Origin: CAVQEG01 sp963711465
Lineage (GTDB): Bacteria > Bacteroidota > Ignavibacteria > OLB7
Direction: 5' to 3'
DNA: 64,000 bases
Assembly: GCA_963711465.1 (NCBI GenBank)
Contig: CAVQEG010000001.1
Location: 2,294,001 to 2,358,000 of the forward strand
The notes beneath the pieces are model-generated. The model did not search any database. It worked only from the letters and a program-made list of their open reading frames with translations, and had not been told where the DNA came from. Shown piece after piece: positions 17,499 through 28,000 of the stretch (position 1 is its first letter; every line of letters starts with the position of its first letter). The position numbers and the translations under genes are program-made.

Positions 17499-18170
17499 CT
17501 ATGGCGCCACCACGAGCTTCACTGCACAGCGTTCGGCACCCGAGGGAATTATGACTGTGTATACGCCGGGATTCCGGGGCGACGCCGGAATGCGAATTTC
17601 ACGACCCGCCATTACCGCATCGACCGTCGCCACCCTTCGTCCCGCGATATCGTATACCTCAACCGCTCGGACGCCGTTGCCGAAATAGCCGTCGATCTCG
17701 AATCCCATTCCGGTTCGAACGGGGTTCGGTCGAATTCGCAACGCCTCTGCAGCGGCGCCCTCGGTAGCGACCGATGACACAGATTCGACCCGACCGACGG
17801 AAAGCACCACGTCTCCATCGTCGAACCCATCGTCCTGCCATGCGACGTACACATCTCCGTCGGGCGCGACCGAAAGCGATGGGTATTGCTGCTGCGAGTC
17901 GTCGGTTTCATCGGTGAGCTTCCTGTCAGTGCTGAACGTCATGCCGCCGTCGGTCGATGTCGCGATATAGAGTTCCCCGTCGGTGGTGCCGCGACAGTCC
18001 GCCCACATGAGAACGACCGTTCCGTCGGGTGCCACGCGCACCTGCGGCGATGCCTGACGCGTTCCCTTCGGACCGAGTACCGGACACATATCCTGGCCGA
18101 ACGTCCTGGCCGAGCCAACTGCCGGCATCAGGAGAATCAGAAGTGCAATAAGAAGATGAAATCGGGTCAT
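17499..18170 (-). CDS. Small secreted BNR/sialidase-repeat protein with T9SS sorting domain
   Basis: The 223-residue protein starts at ATG 18170 with a clear signal peptide (MTRFHLLIALLILLMPAVGS). Residues about 45-130 contain two BNR/Asp-box-like repeats of the exo-sialidase propeller type (SPQVRVAPDGTVVLMWADCR; STDGGMTF; YPSLSVAPDGDVYVAWQDD). Two blades cannot form a full propeller, so this looks reduced. The last 75 residues are a T9SS C-terminal domain (RIRPNPVRTGMGFEID ... VYDIAGRRVATV ... PGVYTVII). It is probably a surface protein of unknown role. The 62 upstream in-frame codons are not expected to be translated. Confidence 0.75.
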   Translation of the reverse strand: MTRFHLLIALLILLMPAVGSARTFGQDMCPVLGPKGTRQASPQVRVAPDGTVVLMWADCRGTTDGELYIATSTDGGMTFSTDRKLTDETDDSQQQYPSLSVAPDGDVYVAWQDDGFDDGDVVLSVGRVESVSSVATEGAAAEALRIRPNPVRTGMGFEIDGYFGNGVRAVEVYDIAGRRVATVDAVMAGREIRIPASPRNPGVYTVIIPSGAERCAVKLVVAP

Positions 18171-18371
18171 GAATGTTCGGATATATCGGTGAAGTCGGGG
18201 AAATTCAGGTTCGCCTCCATGCCGACCAAACGTCCGACCCCGGGCGAATCCCTTGTCAGGAGGACCACTCGTCGGGCCGCGGATGGAGCGGGTGGTGCAG
18301 TCCACGGAACACCTCGAAATTGCGACAATTTCAGCTTCCGCTACGGCACCGATCATCCCGGGTACTGCGCC

Positions 18372-19223
18372 TCAGTGCTCGGCCGCCGGGTGATCGAGCG
18401 GAATGCGGGAGACGATCCCGGGAGAAATTCCGATCACGTCAGTCAGGAATTCCAGTCGCTCGTCATGCGTCGAGACGTGCGAGATTACCGAGCCGTCGCT
18501 TCGCAGCTCCACGATACGTCCCGCGGCAATCCCGACGATTGATTCGTCTCTGACCGCTCGCGCCGCGGTTTCATCGTTGAATGAACTCTTCGTCCGAGCG
18601 CGCTCATGCAGCTCGCTGAAAACCTCGCGGGGGACGTCGGTCGAGTCGATTCTGAATTCAAACCCATCAGGCATTCCGAGCGGACGCCACCGCACCACCC
18701 ACGTGTCTTCCACCCATCGAGCCACGACTCCGTATGCAGCGTGATCGACCGAGGAACGGGAACCGGCCACGAGCGGGAGGGGCCGCACGTGCATCATCGA
18801 CGCATCGACCAGGAAATCGGCATCGTCGAAGCGCACGATCACCGTTCCGTGATTCGGCCGAACGCCCCTGGCGGCCGACATGACGCCGACGCCGCGTCGC
18901 ACGTCGAACCCCACTGCGTGCAGCAGTGAATACAACGCGTTGTTGCCCGCCCAGCACGTTCCCCCGGTCCCGTCCGCCAGCCAGTGTTCGAAGAACTCGC
19001 CGGCTCCGTCGCCCGGCAGCGTTCCAGTGGTTCCGGTCGCAAGGAACATTCGCTTGCGAACGTTGTCAAACGGAACGTGGCGACACCAGGACGCATACAC
19101 GGCCTGCAATCCCTCGAACGTCGGCGCGACGGCGCCGCCGATTCCAAAGGCATCGAGAATGCGGTTCAGCATCGCATTCGATATACTGTCGTGATCGTTC
19201 ACCGGCACCGTCCGTGCAACCAT
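18372..19223 (-). CDS. Arylamine N-acetyltransferase-like protein
   Basis: From ATG 19223 the product is 283 residues, the normal NAT length. NATs transfer acetyl groups from acetyl-CoA through a cysteine-protease-like Cys-His-Asp triad. All three appear in context: C90 in DGTGGTCWAGNNALYSLL, H125 in GVRPNHGTVIV and D140 in ADFLVDASM. The N-terminal HVPFDNVRKRMF fits the VPFENL motif. Sequence beyond the catalytic half is diverged, so the acceptor (arylamine, amino-sugar or polyketide) is unknown. It diverges from the TonB receptor gene across 157 bp. The frame extends upstream to 19601 with no similarity. Confidence 0.78.
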   Translation of the reverse strand: MVARTVPVNDHDSISNAMLNRILDAFGIGGAVAPTFEGLQAVYASWCRHVPFDNVRKRMFLATGTTGTLPGDGAGEFFEHWLADGTGGTCWAGNNALYSLLHAVGFDVRRGVGVMSAARGVRPNHGTVIVRFDDADFLVDASMMHVRPLPLVAGSRSSVDHAAYGVVARWVEDTWVVRWRPLGMPDGFEFRIDSTDVPREVFSELHERARTKSSFNDETAARAVRDESIVGIAAGRIVELRSDGSVISHVSTHDERLEFLTDVIGISPGIVSRIPLDHPAAEH

Positions 19224-19380
19224 TCTCCCGTTCGCGTCTCCTGTTTGATGGAACGTGATGCAATATCGCCCATCGAATCGCAACCAGCGGGGCTCATTCC
19301 CGTAGGGCGCACATCCCCGCAGGGCGCGATGCTGTCGTCGTCCGACCAGTGTTCTCCCACTACAACCCAGCAGGCACTCC

Positions 19381-21885
19381 ATGCGTCGACCGTCACCCAG
19401 TTGCCACCAATTGCTCCTTCCCCTCGCTCTGCTGATTGTCACGACCATTGCGCAGGCGCAGTCGACGGGATCGGTCACCGGCACCGTCGTCGACGCCGCA
19501 TCGGGCGCACCCCTTGCCGGAGCCACCGCCGTCATCCGTCCTGCCGCCGACTCGACCGCCACGCCGCTCGGCGCGACGACCGATACCTCCGGCCGGTTCA
19601 CCGTGGATCATCTCTCGATCGGAACGCGCTACAGACTCGAGGTACGGATGATCGGCTACGCTTCGGTGACCAGAGACAGCCTCACGCCGCGTGCGGATCA
19701 TCCGAGCGTGAGCCTCGGCCACATCGAGCTTGCACAGCAGGCGACCGAGGGTCAGGAGGTCACCGTCAAGGGTCAGCGCGATCAGGTGGTCGTGCTTCCC
19801 GACAAAACGGTCTACGCGGTCGAGGGCAACACGAATTACACCGCCACGAACGTGAGCGAGCTGCTGGGGCAGATCCCGTCGGTGTCCGTCGACCAGGACG
19901 GAGCCGTTTCGCTGCGTGGTGACAACAGCGTCGTGATCATGATCAACGACCGGCCGATCATGATGCCGGCCGACCAGCGCAACAAGTACCTGCAGTCGCT
20001 CCCGGCCGACATGGTCAAGGACATCGAAATCCGCACATCTCCGGGCGCGCAATTCGATGCGAAATACCAGGGCGGCATCATCAACATCGTCACGCGGCGA
20101 ACGATGAGCGACATGCTCGGCGGAAGCATCAATGCCGGCGCAACTTCGGTGGCCGGGTACAGCGGGGGCGGTACGTTCTACCTCAATTCCGGAAGCGTGA
20201 TCGCATCGATCGGCGGTGGAATTCACAACAGTCCGAACGATGGCACGAGCTCGGAGATCCGGTACAACTACTCCGATTCCCTCGAATATCACGGCATCGG
20301 CGACGGCACGTCCGAATCGAACAATTCCTCCTATTACACCCACGGACAGATCGACTACGATATCACCCACGACGACCTCGCCTCCCTCTCGTTCTCGCTC
20401 AATCACTGGAGTTCGAACTACTCCTCGATCGACGCCAACACCTACTTCACGCAGCTCGACGTTCCGACCACGCGCCTGTTCGATACGAGCGACAGAATTC
20501 CGGGAAGCGATAATTCGGGCGGTTACGACGACGCCTCGCTGCTGCTGCGCCATACGTTCTCCGATGGCCACAAGATCGGCCTGACCGTCACGTGGAACGA
20601 CTTCGGATACTCGAGCGACAACCGCTATGCGAGCACCTATCTGCGCCCGGACGGTTCGCCGGACGACGAACGCAGCAGCAGCCGCAATACCCTCTTCGAC
20701 CGAAGCAATCTGTCGGTGGTCACCAGTCTCGACTACGAGAACCAACTCGGCAAACAGCTGAAGATTTCGGCGGGGGGGCGGAACGAATTCAATCGACTCG
20801 ACAACGAGACGGCCATCAGCACGCTCGATCCCGCTTCCGGCCAGTTCGTATTCGACACGCTGCAATCGAGTCATTACCTGCCGGAGAACGTCGTCTACGC
20901 CGGCTATGCCACCGTCGCGTATCGACCCGTCGATGCATTGGGAATTCAACTGGGGCTGCGCCTCGAGCAGGCGCACGTCTCGGCGAAGTACGCCAGCGGC
21001 GCGGAGTTCGTCGCCCGCGATTACACCAGTCTCTTCCCCAACGTGTCGCTGTCGTATACGATTGCCGAACCGCACTCGCTCACACTCAGCTATCGGCGCG
21101 GTATCGCGCTTCCGGACGTCGACGCGCTGAATCCGACCGTGGTGAAGTGGAGCGATCTGTACTCCAGTTCCGGCAATCCCGATCTCGATCCGGAGTACAC
21201 GCACCACGTGGAACTGTCGTACAACACCTACTGGGGACGGGGCAACATGGTCTCGGTGGCACCGTTTTACTCGACGACGAACGGAAGCATCGAGCGGAGC
21301 GAACAACTCGTCAATGGCGCCACGTATTCGACCTATCAGAATTTCAACGGCACCTACCGGATCGGCTCCGACGTCTCGCTCGGGCTGCGTCTGTTCGACC
21401 GGGTGATGCTGCGAACGGGCGGGAGCGTATACCGCCAGGTAAATCGCGGCAGTTCGATTCCCGGCGACGTCGAGAGTGCCTCCACCGGATACAACGGCAA
21501 CGTTTCTGCCGCCGTCGATCTCTGGAAGGGCGCGAACATCAGTTTCAACGGATACTTCTATGAACCCGCAGGCGTCGGTGGATCGCAGCCGGGCGGCTTC
21601 TTCTACGGCAGTCTCGGCGTTCGACAGAAGCTCCTGGACGACAACCTCTCGATTGCCTTCGCCCTCAACGACCCGTTGAATCTGCAGGAGTGGCATTCGA
21701 TCTACCAGACGTCCGAATTCTACACCGAGAGCCGCAGCAAATGGTCCTCCCGCTACGTGTCGCTCAATGTCAGCTACACGTTCGGTACCCATCCGCGACT
21801 GGAGAACCATCGGCAGGAGACGACCGAGACGAAGGGTGGCGGCGGCGGCAACGGTGGTGGTGGTGGTGGTGGCGGACAGGAGTAG
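19381..21885 (+). CDS. TonB-dependent outer-membrane receptor-like protein (outer membrane beta-barrel family)
   Basis: The protein has 834 residues. The signal peptide (1-26, ending AQA) is followed by a carboxypeptidase-D regulatory-like domain (residues about 29-110, GSVTGTVVDAASGAPLAGA). A plug domain comes next (about 130-235, LLGQIPSVSVDQDGAVSLRG and IEIRTSPGAQFDAKYQGGI). The barrel runs to about 815. This is the Bacteroidota type whose barrel is the OMP_b-brl_2 family, not the classical SusC type. It transports an unknown ligand using TonB energy. No SusD partner or ligand-specific neighbour is present. The C-terminus ends in an unusual poly-glycine tail encoded by a GGT/GGC repeat. 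Confidence 0.9.
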   Translation: MRRPSPSCHQLLLPLALLIVTTIAQAQSTGSVTGTVVDAASGAPLAGATAVIRPAADSTATPLGATTDTSGRFTVDHLSIGTRYRLEVRMIGYASVTRDSLTPRADHPSVSLGHIELAQQATEGQEVTVKGQRDQVVVLPDKTVYAVEGNTNYTATNVSELLGQIPSVSVDQDGAVSLRGDNSVVIMINDRPIMMPADQRNKYLQSLPADMVKDIEIRTSPGAQFDAKYQGGIINIVTRRTMSDMLGGSINAGATSVAGYSGGGTFYLNSGSVIASIGGGIHNSPNDGTSSEIRYNYSDSLEYHGIGDGTSESNNSSYYTHGQIDYDITHDDLASLSFSLNHWSSNYSSIDANTYFTQLDVPTTRLFDTSDRIPGSDNSGGYDDASLLLRHTFSDGHKIGLTVTWNDFGYSSDNRYASTYLRPDGSPDDERSSSRNTLFDRSNLSVVTSLDYENQLGKQLKISAGGRNEFNRLDNETAISTLDPASGQFVFDTLQSSHYLPENVVYAGYATVAYRPVDALGIQLGLRLEQAHVSAKYASGAEFVARDYTSLFPNVSLSYTIAEPHSLTLSYRRGIALPDVDALNPTVVKWSDLYSSSGNPDLDPEYTHHVELSYNTYWGRGNMVSVAPFYSTTNGSIERSEQLVNGATYSTYQNFNGTYRIGSDVSLGLRLFDRVMLRTGGSVYRQVNRGSSIPGDVESASTGYNGNVSAAVDLWKGANISFNGYFYEPAGVGGSQPGGFFYGSLGVRQKLLDDNLSIAFALNDPLNLQEWHSIYQTSEFYTESRSKWSSRYVSLNVSYTFGTHPRLENHRQETTETKGGGGGNGGGGGGGGQE

Positions 21886-21894
21886 CCGAGTCGA

Positions 21895-24573
21895 TCAGTC
21901 GTTCGACGCCTCATCGTCGGTTATCTGCAGCGCGACGGAATCGCGGACCCGCTCCCAGTCCCGGCGTTCGACATGGTCGATCCGTCGAAGCTGTTCGATG
22001 CAGCTGTCGAGCGATTGCAGGGCCTTCCGGCGGAGCTCGGCGGCTTCCTCACCACTGCACCGGGCTGCTTCGACGGCGAGCAGCTCTCCTTCGATCCCGT
22101 CGATTCTGGCATCGAAGTGTGGCACGTGAATCCGGTCGGCGGCGCGACGCGTGGTCCGAAGCCACTCGCGCGCGCGGTCCGGGTCGCCGTGTTCGATCTC
22201 CAGTATCGTCCGGTGGGTGCACGCGATACAGATTCCTTCCGCGTCATCGATCGCGCGTCGGATGGCCAGACTCTGTTCGAACGCATCGCGGGCGCCGTCG
22301 AAGTCACCGGTCTCGACCAGGACCATTCCCACGTTGGTGAGCACGGAGGCCTCCATCCGGCGCTCGTCGAGTGCGCGGGCGCAGTCGAGCGCGTCGTCGA
22401 GGTAGCCGATCGCTTCGTCCCACCGCCCCGCGTTGATGAGCATGGCCCCGACGTTGAGCCGTGTCAGCGCTTCGCCGCGACGATTGCCCATGCGACGGTA
22501 GGCGTCGAGGCAGGCGAGGTTGGTGTCGACCGCCGCATCGACATCGCCGCGATCGCTATGCAGCAGACCGATATTCACCAGCACATCGACCTCCGTGAGG
22601 CGGTCTCCGCGGGCGCGCTGGAGTTCGAGACAGGCATGGTAGTGGCGGTCGGCCTGATCGAGTTCGCCCAGGGTATGCTCCGCCGAACCGATTCCCATCA
22701 GCGCCACGCCCCGCATTCTGTCGTCGTCGACCTGCTCGGCCACCGCGAGCGCTGTTCGAAACCACTCGAGCGAGGATCGCCAGTCACCGAGGTGGGAGGT
22801 GAGATTGCCGAGGGCAACGTCACCGTCGAACTCACCCGCCTGGTATCCGATTGCGCGAGAGCGCTCCAGCACCTCCTCAGTGAGCCGCCGCGACTCCTCC
22901 GTCTGTTCGTCCTGCCGCAGCACCCACGCCATCCGCGTGGTGGCATCGATGGCGCCGGTCTGCTCCTCCGCTGATTGGAACGCGTCGCGTGCGGCGGTGT
23001 AATCTGCCAGGGCCGCTGACCGATCGCCGCCGGAGCGGGCGATGTCGGCTCGAAGCATCAGCATCCGACCACGCAGTCCGGCGACGCGACGACGCTCGGA
23101 CTCGTCGCCGGGTGCGCATTGCTTCAGCGAATCGAGCCCCAGGGCCACCATGCGTCCGGCCTCGTCGGCTGCGAATTCCTTCTCCAACGACTCTCGCGCA
23201 CCGTCGCAGAGCGCCTGTGCGGCTTCGACGTGCTCATGCAGCATACGCGCATGCACCGCGAAACGCATCGCGGTCGCACGCAGGTACGACCGCGTCTGCC
23301 TCGCCCGGGCGATCTCCGCCAGGAGCACGTCGTAGACCGCTCGATGCAGCAGGTCGCGTTCCTGATCACCCAGCGAATCGTAGAGCATCTGGTGCACGAG
23401 GGAATGCAGGAATTCGCACGCGGTGGTTTCGGTGACGTAGACGCGTTGCCGGCCGAGCGTCCGAATGGTCTGACTCGACTGCTCGATTGACCTCAGTTGA
23501 CGCAGCAGTGCAAGCAGCGGGGTATCGGTGAGCCGCGCCAGCACGTCGGTGGTGAAGACCTCCCCCTCGACGGATGCCACCTGCAGCAGTTCGCGCACGT
23601 CGGTTCCGAGTCGGCGGATCCGCTCGCCGACGACCGCACCCACCGATGCCGGAGGATTCATCCGACGGTACTCCGATGCCACCGTTCCCAGTTCGCCGTC
23701 GATGAGCCCGTCCTCCTCGAGTGTCTCGAGGAACTGCGTGATGAACAGGGCGTTTCCCGACCCGACGTGCACCAGCCACTGGCGGAAGTCGGCATCGCCG
23801 ATCGTCCGGCCGTAGCGCGAGCGAAGCAGTGCCTCGATGTCGGCGGCGGACATGCGCGGAATCGGAATCGGCACGGCAAGCCCGTACCGCTCGAGTTCAT
23901 TGCGGATATGGAGAATCGGATGACCGCCGTCGGATTCGGCGCTGGCTGCATCGTCGGGACGGTAGGCGACGACGAAGAGAACGCGCTCGGAGGTGAGTTG
24001 ACGCGCCGCGGCGAACAGCAGATTGGTCGACGATGCATCGGCCCAGTGCGCATCGTCCAGAAGGATCACCACGGGCATCTGTCGACTGAGCTCGCGCAGC
24101 AGATTGATGTACTGCTGGAACAGCTGACCCTGATCGGCCGCCGCGACCGGAGCGCCGTGCAGATCGTGGTGTTCCTTGACGATGCGGGCCGTGTCGACCA
24201 CCGATTCGATCAGATCGCCGACGACGGGAATGCAGTGCACCCACGCCATCGCCAGGTCGCCGATGAGCAGGCGTATCCGACGCGTGATCTCACTTCGGCC
24301 GGTGGCCAGACTGGTGATGATTTCCGCCCATGGTGCCAGCGCCTCCATCTCGCCGATCGCCGAGCCGGCGATCGGTGTCGAACAGTCGGCCGTCGCCACC
24401 GCCACAGGCGATCGTGACGACGCCAGAGACGCGGCGAAGGCGTCGAGCAGCGCCGACTTGCCGATGCCCGCCTCGCCGGTGAGAAAGGCGACGTTGGGAC
24501 CGGATGTGCCCTGGGAAATTCTGAGGAAGTGGTCCTGGAGTGACTGCAGCTCCCGATCGCGGCCAATCAGCAT
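21895..24573 (-). CDS. Large AAA (AAA_16/STAND-like) ATPase with C-terminal TPR repeats
   Basis: The protein has 892 residues and starts at ATG 24573. The ATPase module has Walker A at 33-40 (GEAGIGKS) and Walker B/sensor VVILLDDAHWADASS, followed by a winged-helix-like segment (residues to about 400). The rest is a superhelix of tetratricopeptide repeats, for example LGNLTSHLGDWRSSLEWF and TNVGMVLVETGDFDGARDAF. Such proteins act as ATP-gated scaffolds in signalling or as effectors downstream of cyclases, but no cyclase or DNA-binding domain is present here. It shares the W..CIPVVGDL segment between the Walker motifs with the 60.9-63.9 kb protein. It lies directly after an FAD-oxidase remnant and convergent to the TonB receptor gene, 9 bp away. 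Confidence 0.85.
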   Translation of the reverse strand: MLIGRDRELQSLQDHFLRISQGTSGPNVAFLTGEAGIGKSALLDAFAASLASSRSPVAVATADCSTPIAGSAIGEMEALAPWAEIITSLATGRSEITRRIRLLIGDLAMAWVHCIPVVGDLIESVVDTARIVKEHHDLHGAPVAAADQGQLFQQYINLLRELSRQMPVVILLDDAHWADASSTNLLFAAARQLTSERVLFVVAYRPDDAASAESDGGHPILHIRNELERYGLAVPIPIPRMSAADIEALLRSRYGRTIGDADFRQWLVHVGSGNALFITQFLETLEEDGLIDGELGTVASEYRRMNPPASVGAVVGERIRRLGTDVRELLQVASVEGEVFTTDVLARLTDTPLLALLRQLRSIEQSSQTIRTLGRQRVYVTETTACEFLHSLVHQMLYDSLGDQERDLLHRAVYDVLLAEIARARQTRSYLRATAMRFAVHARMLHEHVEAAQALCDGARESLEKEFAADEAGRMVALGLDSLKQCAPGDESERRRVAGLRGRMLMLRADIARSGGDRSAALADYTAARDAFQSAEEQTGAIDATTRMAWVLRQDEQTEESRRLTEEVLERSRAIGYQAGEFDGDVALGNLTSHLGDWRSSLEWFRTALAVAEQVDDDRMRGVALMGIGSAEHTLGELDQADRHYHACLELQRARGDRLTEVDVLVNIGLLHSDRGDVDAAVDTNLACLDAYRRMGNRRGEALTRLNVGAMLINAGRWDEAIGYLDDALDCARALDERRMEASVLTNVGMVLVETGDFDGARDAFEQSLAIRRAIDDAEGICIACTHRTILEIEHGDPDRAREWLRTTRRAADRIHVPHFDARIDGIEGELLAVEAARCSGEEAAELRRKALQSLDSCIEQLRRIDHVERRDWERVRDSVALQITDDEASND

Positions 24574-24591
24574 GGAGTTCCGCCGCGAACG

Positions 24592-25044
24592 CTACACGGC
24601 GATGTTCTTGGTGACACAAAACAGGTTCGACAGATCCCACCGACGCGTGAGCTCGACGAGTCGATCGTCGTTCCCTCCCTAGGCAGCACGGATTCGATCG
24701 TCACCCTCCTCCTCGGTCATGAAGTTGATGTACGATCCGCCGGTGGAAAATCGGGAGAGTTCGTCGAACGCCGCCCGTGTCCATGCAACATTGACGTCGT
24801 CGTCGGAAGCATCGTCCCACGCGGCGGTGACGTTCACCACCGCCGCGGAGTCGCGGTTGCCAGCCGGCGAGTGGCCGTCCGGCAGGCGGTTGATCGCTCC
24901 ATCGAGCGGAGAGACGATGACTGCCGAGCCCGGTGACATCGCGCGACGAGCGTGGTCCAGGGTGAGCGAGCGGTAGCTCCGGCGCTGCACGATGTTCGCG
25001 ATCGGCGCTCCGAATCCGATCAGCGGCTCGAGATCCCGCTCCGC
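24592..25044 (-). pseudogene. C-terminal fragment of a BBE-type FAD-linked oxidase, with internal stop
   Basis: Minus-strand codons directly after the stop of the 1,090-residue regulator encode the tail of a berberine-bridge-type FAD oxidoreductase: EPLIGFGAPIANIVQRRSYR, later DELSRFSTGGSYINFMTEEE and RIRAA. An in-frame TAG (24679-24681) falls where the family has a Tyr (AAYG.NYDRL). The frame then resumes as NDDRLVELTRRWDLSNLFCV and TKNIAV, with the natural stop at 24592-24594. The FAD-binding N-terminal 300 or so residues are missing. This is a decayed gene trapped between two AAA/TPR genes. The sequence after the nonsense codon is still well conserved, so inactivation may be recent. Confidence 0.82.
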
Positions 25045-28000
25045 TCACACGCCCTCGTCCATACGCTCCGCCATACGGATACGTTCGGCACCGACGAACC
25101 GGCCCTGGCGTCGCAGCAGATCGTGAAGTCGTTCGCAGAGCTCTCCATCACCGGGGTAGGCCCGCAACGTGAGCTCCAGCAGGCGTGAGGCCACTTCGGC
25201 GTCGCCGGCAATCGCGAGCATCGAGGCAACGGCAAGCGTAGCGCTTCGAACCCGGCCTTCGAGCTCTTCGCGCACCGCCTCAAAGTACGGCTGGAAGTGA
25301 TCGGAGAACGGTGAGCGGCCACCGACGGCATCGAACACCCGCTCGAGCTCGATGACCGCGCGAATCGGAATGTCGTCGCGCACCGCCCGTTCGGCAGCTG
25401 CGAGGTGTTCGCAGGCATCGATCAGGTCGACGCGGACGCGATCGCACGCGAGACGTGGAAGCCCGTCGACCGTCTCGACCGCGTCGGAACCAAGCAGCTC
25501 GCGAAGGCGATGGATCGCCAGGTTCGTTCCCTTGCGCATACGCTCGTCGGAGCGGCGCTCACCGACGACGATCATTCGCAGCTGATCGAGCGACAGATGG
25601 TCACACGTGACGCAATCGGCGACCAGCACCGCGAGCAGCGTTCGTACACGACCGGTCCGCAACGCAATCCATCTGCCGTCTTCGCGGCGCACGCGCACGG
25701 CGCCCATCACATGGATCTGCACGACCTCGGCGGGTTCACGGCCGGACGCCGCACCGCCGACGAGGTGGCCGCACCAGAATTCGAAGCGTCGGTCTCCGAG
25801 TCGCTCGCCATGCCGATCCAGCAGCGCCCGGGCCAGCGCGTACATCCCGTTGGCCGTCATCATCTGCAGGCAATGATCGATCGAGGTGGCGATCTCCTGA
25901 TGCAGCTGTCGGATCACCTCCTCAGCTCCCGGACGATTGGCAAGCGCCTCGCACAGATCGAGCTCGAATCGCTTTACGATGAGGTCGTTGATGCGCAGCG
26001 GCGCCTCCAGGAGCAGGTCGTGGACATCGCGGAGCACCGCCGACGTTTCAGCGCCGTCACCGACGCGACACAGCGCGCGCAGCGGTTCGGGAAGTCCGTC
26101 GCTCGACTTCGAGACGAATTCCACGGCGTCATCGACCGTCGTGGAATCCTGCAGCAGCAGCCACGCCTCGACCAGCTGCCACGGGTACGATCCGGGGACG
26201 AACCCCGCGATGCCCGTTCGGCACAACTCCGCGTCGCCGCTGAGCACTCCGAGGTTGGCCGCACGCACGCATGCATTGCGCTGCAGTCGCGTGCGGATCG
26301 ATTCCGGTGCGGACTCGACGATCCGCGCGCATTCGTCCATGAAGTCGTCCCATCCGCTCATTGCGGCTTCGGCAAAGGCGATGACGATCGGACACATGAA
26401 CGCAAAGTGGTCGACGCCGTGCAGCGTGAAGACCGCGCGTGACTGGCTCGCAAGGCGCGCCGCCTCGTCGACGTGTCCCACCTGATCCAGGGTGACGATG
26501 CGCCACATACGCGTGTTCACGTCATCGGGATCGGACGCAACGAGCGCCTCGAGCGCAGCCAGCCGACGCTCCACCTCCTGCTCGGTCCCGAGCAGCCAGC
26601 AGAGATTGGGAACCACCGCGCGGAAGGCACGATCGCGGAAGGAATCCTCGGCACCCTCGCAGACGGCGTCGAGCGCCCGTTCCACGCGGCGGCCGCTCTG
26701 GTGGTCACCGACGGCGGCGGCAATGCTGGCCGCGGCACCCAGCAGCCCGACGTGGGCCTCGCTGCGGCGGAGGGACTCGAACCGCTCGAGAATGGCTTCC
26801 GCCTCATCGAGCGTTGCGGCGACGCTGTCGGCGGCGCCCTGCGACCGCCGCCACAGTCCGTGGAGCAGTGCGGTGATGCGCCACTCGGCGATCGCCTCGT
26901 CGTCGGTGTCGGCTGTCAGTGCGAACAGTTCGTCGACGAGAAGCGCGTGCTCCTCGGCTGCGATGTCGCGCTGGAGAATTCGAAGCCGGGTGTCGATCAG
27001 CGCGCAGCGCACCAGTCGCATCCGATGCGGGTCGAGGCCGCCGTCGGCGCGGTCGAGCAATGCCCCGGCCGCGGTGCACAGCATCGGGGCGAGACGCCAG
27101 TCGGGCGAGGCCTCCAGCCGCCGTGCGGCAGCGAGCGTCCGGTCGACTGCGGAGAACATCGCCTCGGTGTCGAGGAATCCCGCGTCACCGGCCACGACTC
27201 GATCGAACGCGACCGCCGAGTAGATGGGGCGTCCGGCGGCGATCACCCGCACGAGCCGATCGGCTCGAACCGGTGCGGCGTTCAGCAGCTGGCGATGCAC
27301 CAGCGAGTGCGTGAACGTCAGCGGAATGGCGCCGCTCGGCTCTCCGAATATCGGTGCACCGAACGCACGGGCACTCGCCAGTAGTCCACGGAACGCGAGA
27401 CGCTCGACCACCTGCTCACCCCCATCGAGCAGATCGGCGGCCGTACCCGGATCGAACACTTCGCCGAGCTGCGCAAGCACCGCTGCTGCCTCTCGTTCGG
27501 CGGGTTCGAGATGGCCCGCCATTCCATCGAGCAGAATTCCGACCGGACGTTGGAGGATGGCGTGGAAGGTGCGGTCATCGACCGATCGGAACCACGACCC
27601 GGAGTCCGACCGACGGACGATGGCCTTCGCGGTGATCGCGCCGCGCAGCGCCGCGCGCAGCGCGAGGGGGCTGCCGGCGGTGACGTCCGAGAGAATGTCG
27701 ATTGCAGTGGCTGCAAGCCCGTCGTCGAAGAGTTCGACGCAGATATCGGCGATGCCATCGCGTGTCAGCCCGCCGACGACGAGGTCCTCGACGACGTACC
27801 GGGCCACAGCGGATTCGAGCGACTGATCGCCGGTACGGCCGACGCAGACCATCGAGATCGGCTCGTCGGCCAGAAGGCCGGCCAGCGTGGTGAGCTCCCG
27901 CAGCGTCTCCACCGGCAGCACCGATGCGTCGTCGACCGCCAGAAGCACCGGCCGGATGCGTGCCGTCGACCGAAGCGCCGAAGCAACGCCGGCCAGCGTC

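Noticed and set aside
19393..21810. 805-codon open frame opposite the TonB receptor gene
   Set aside because: Same explanation; the plus strand has signal peptide, plug and barrel, and the minus-strand product has no motif.
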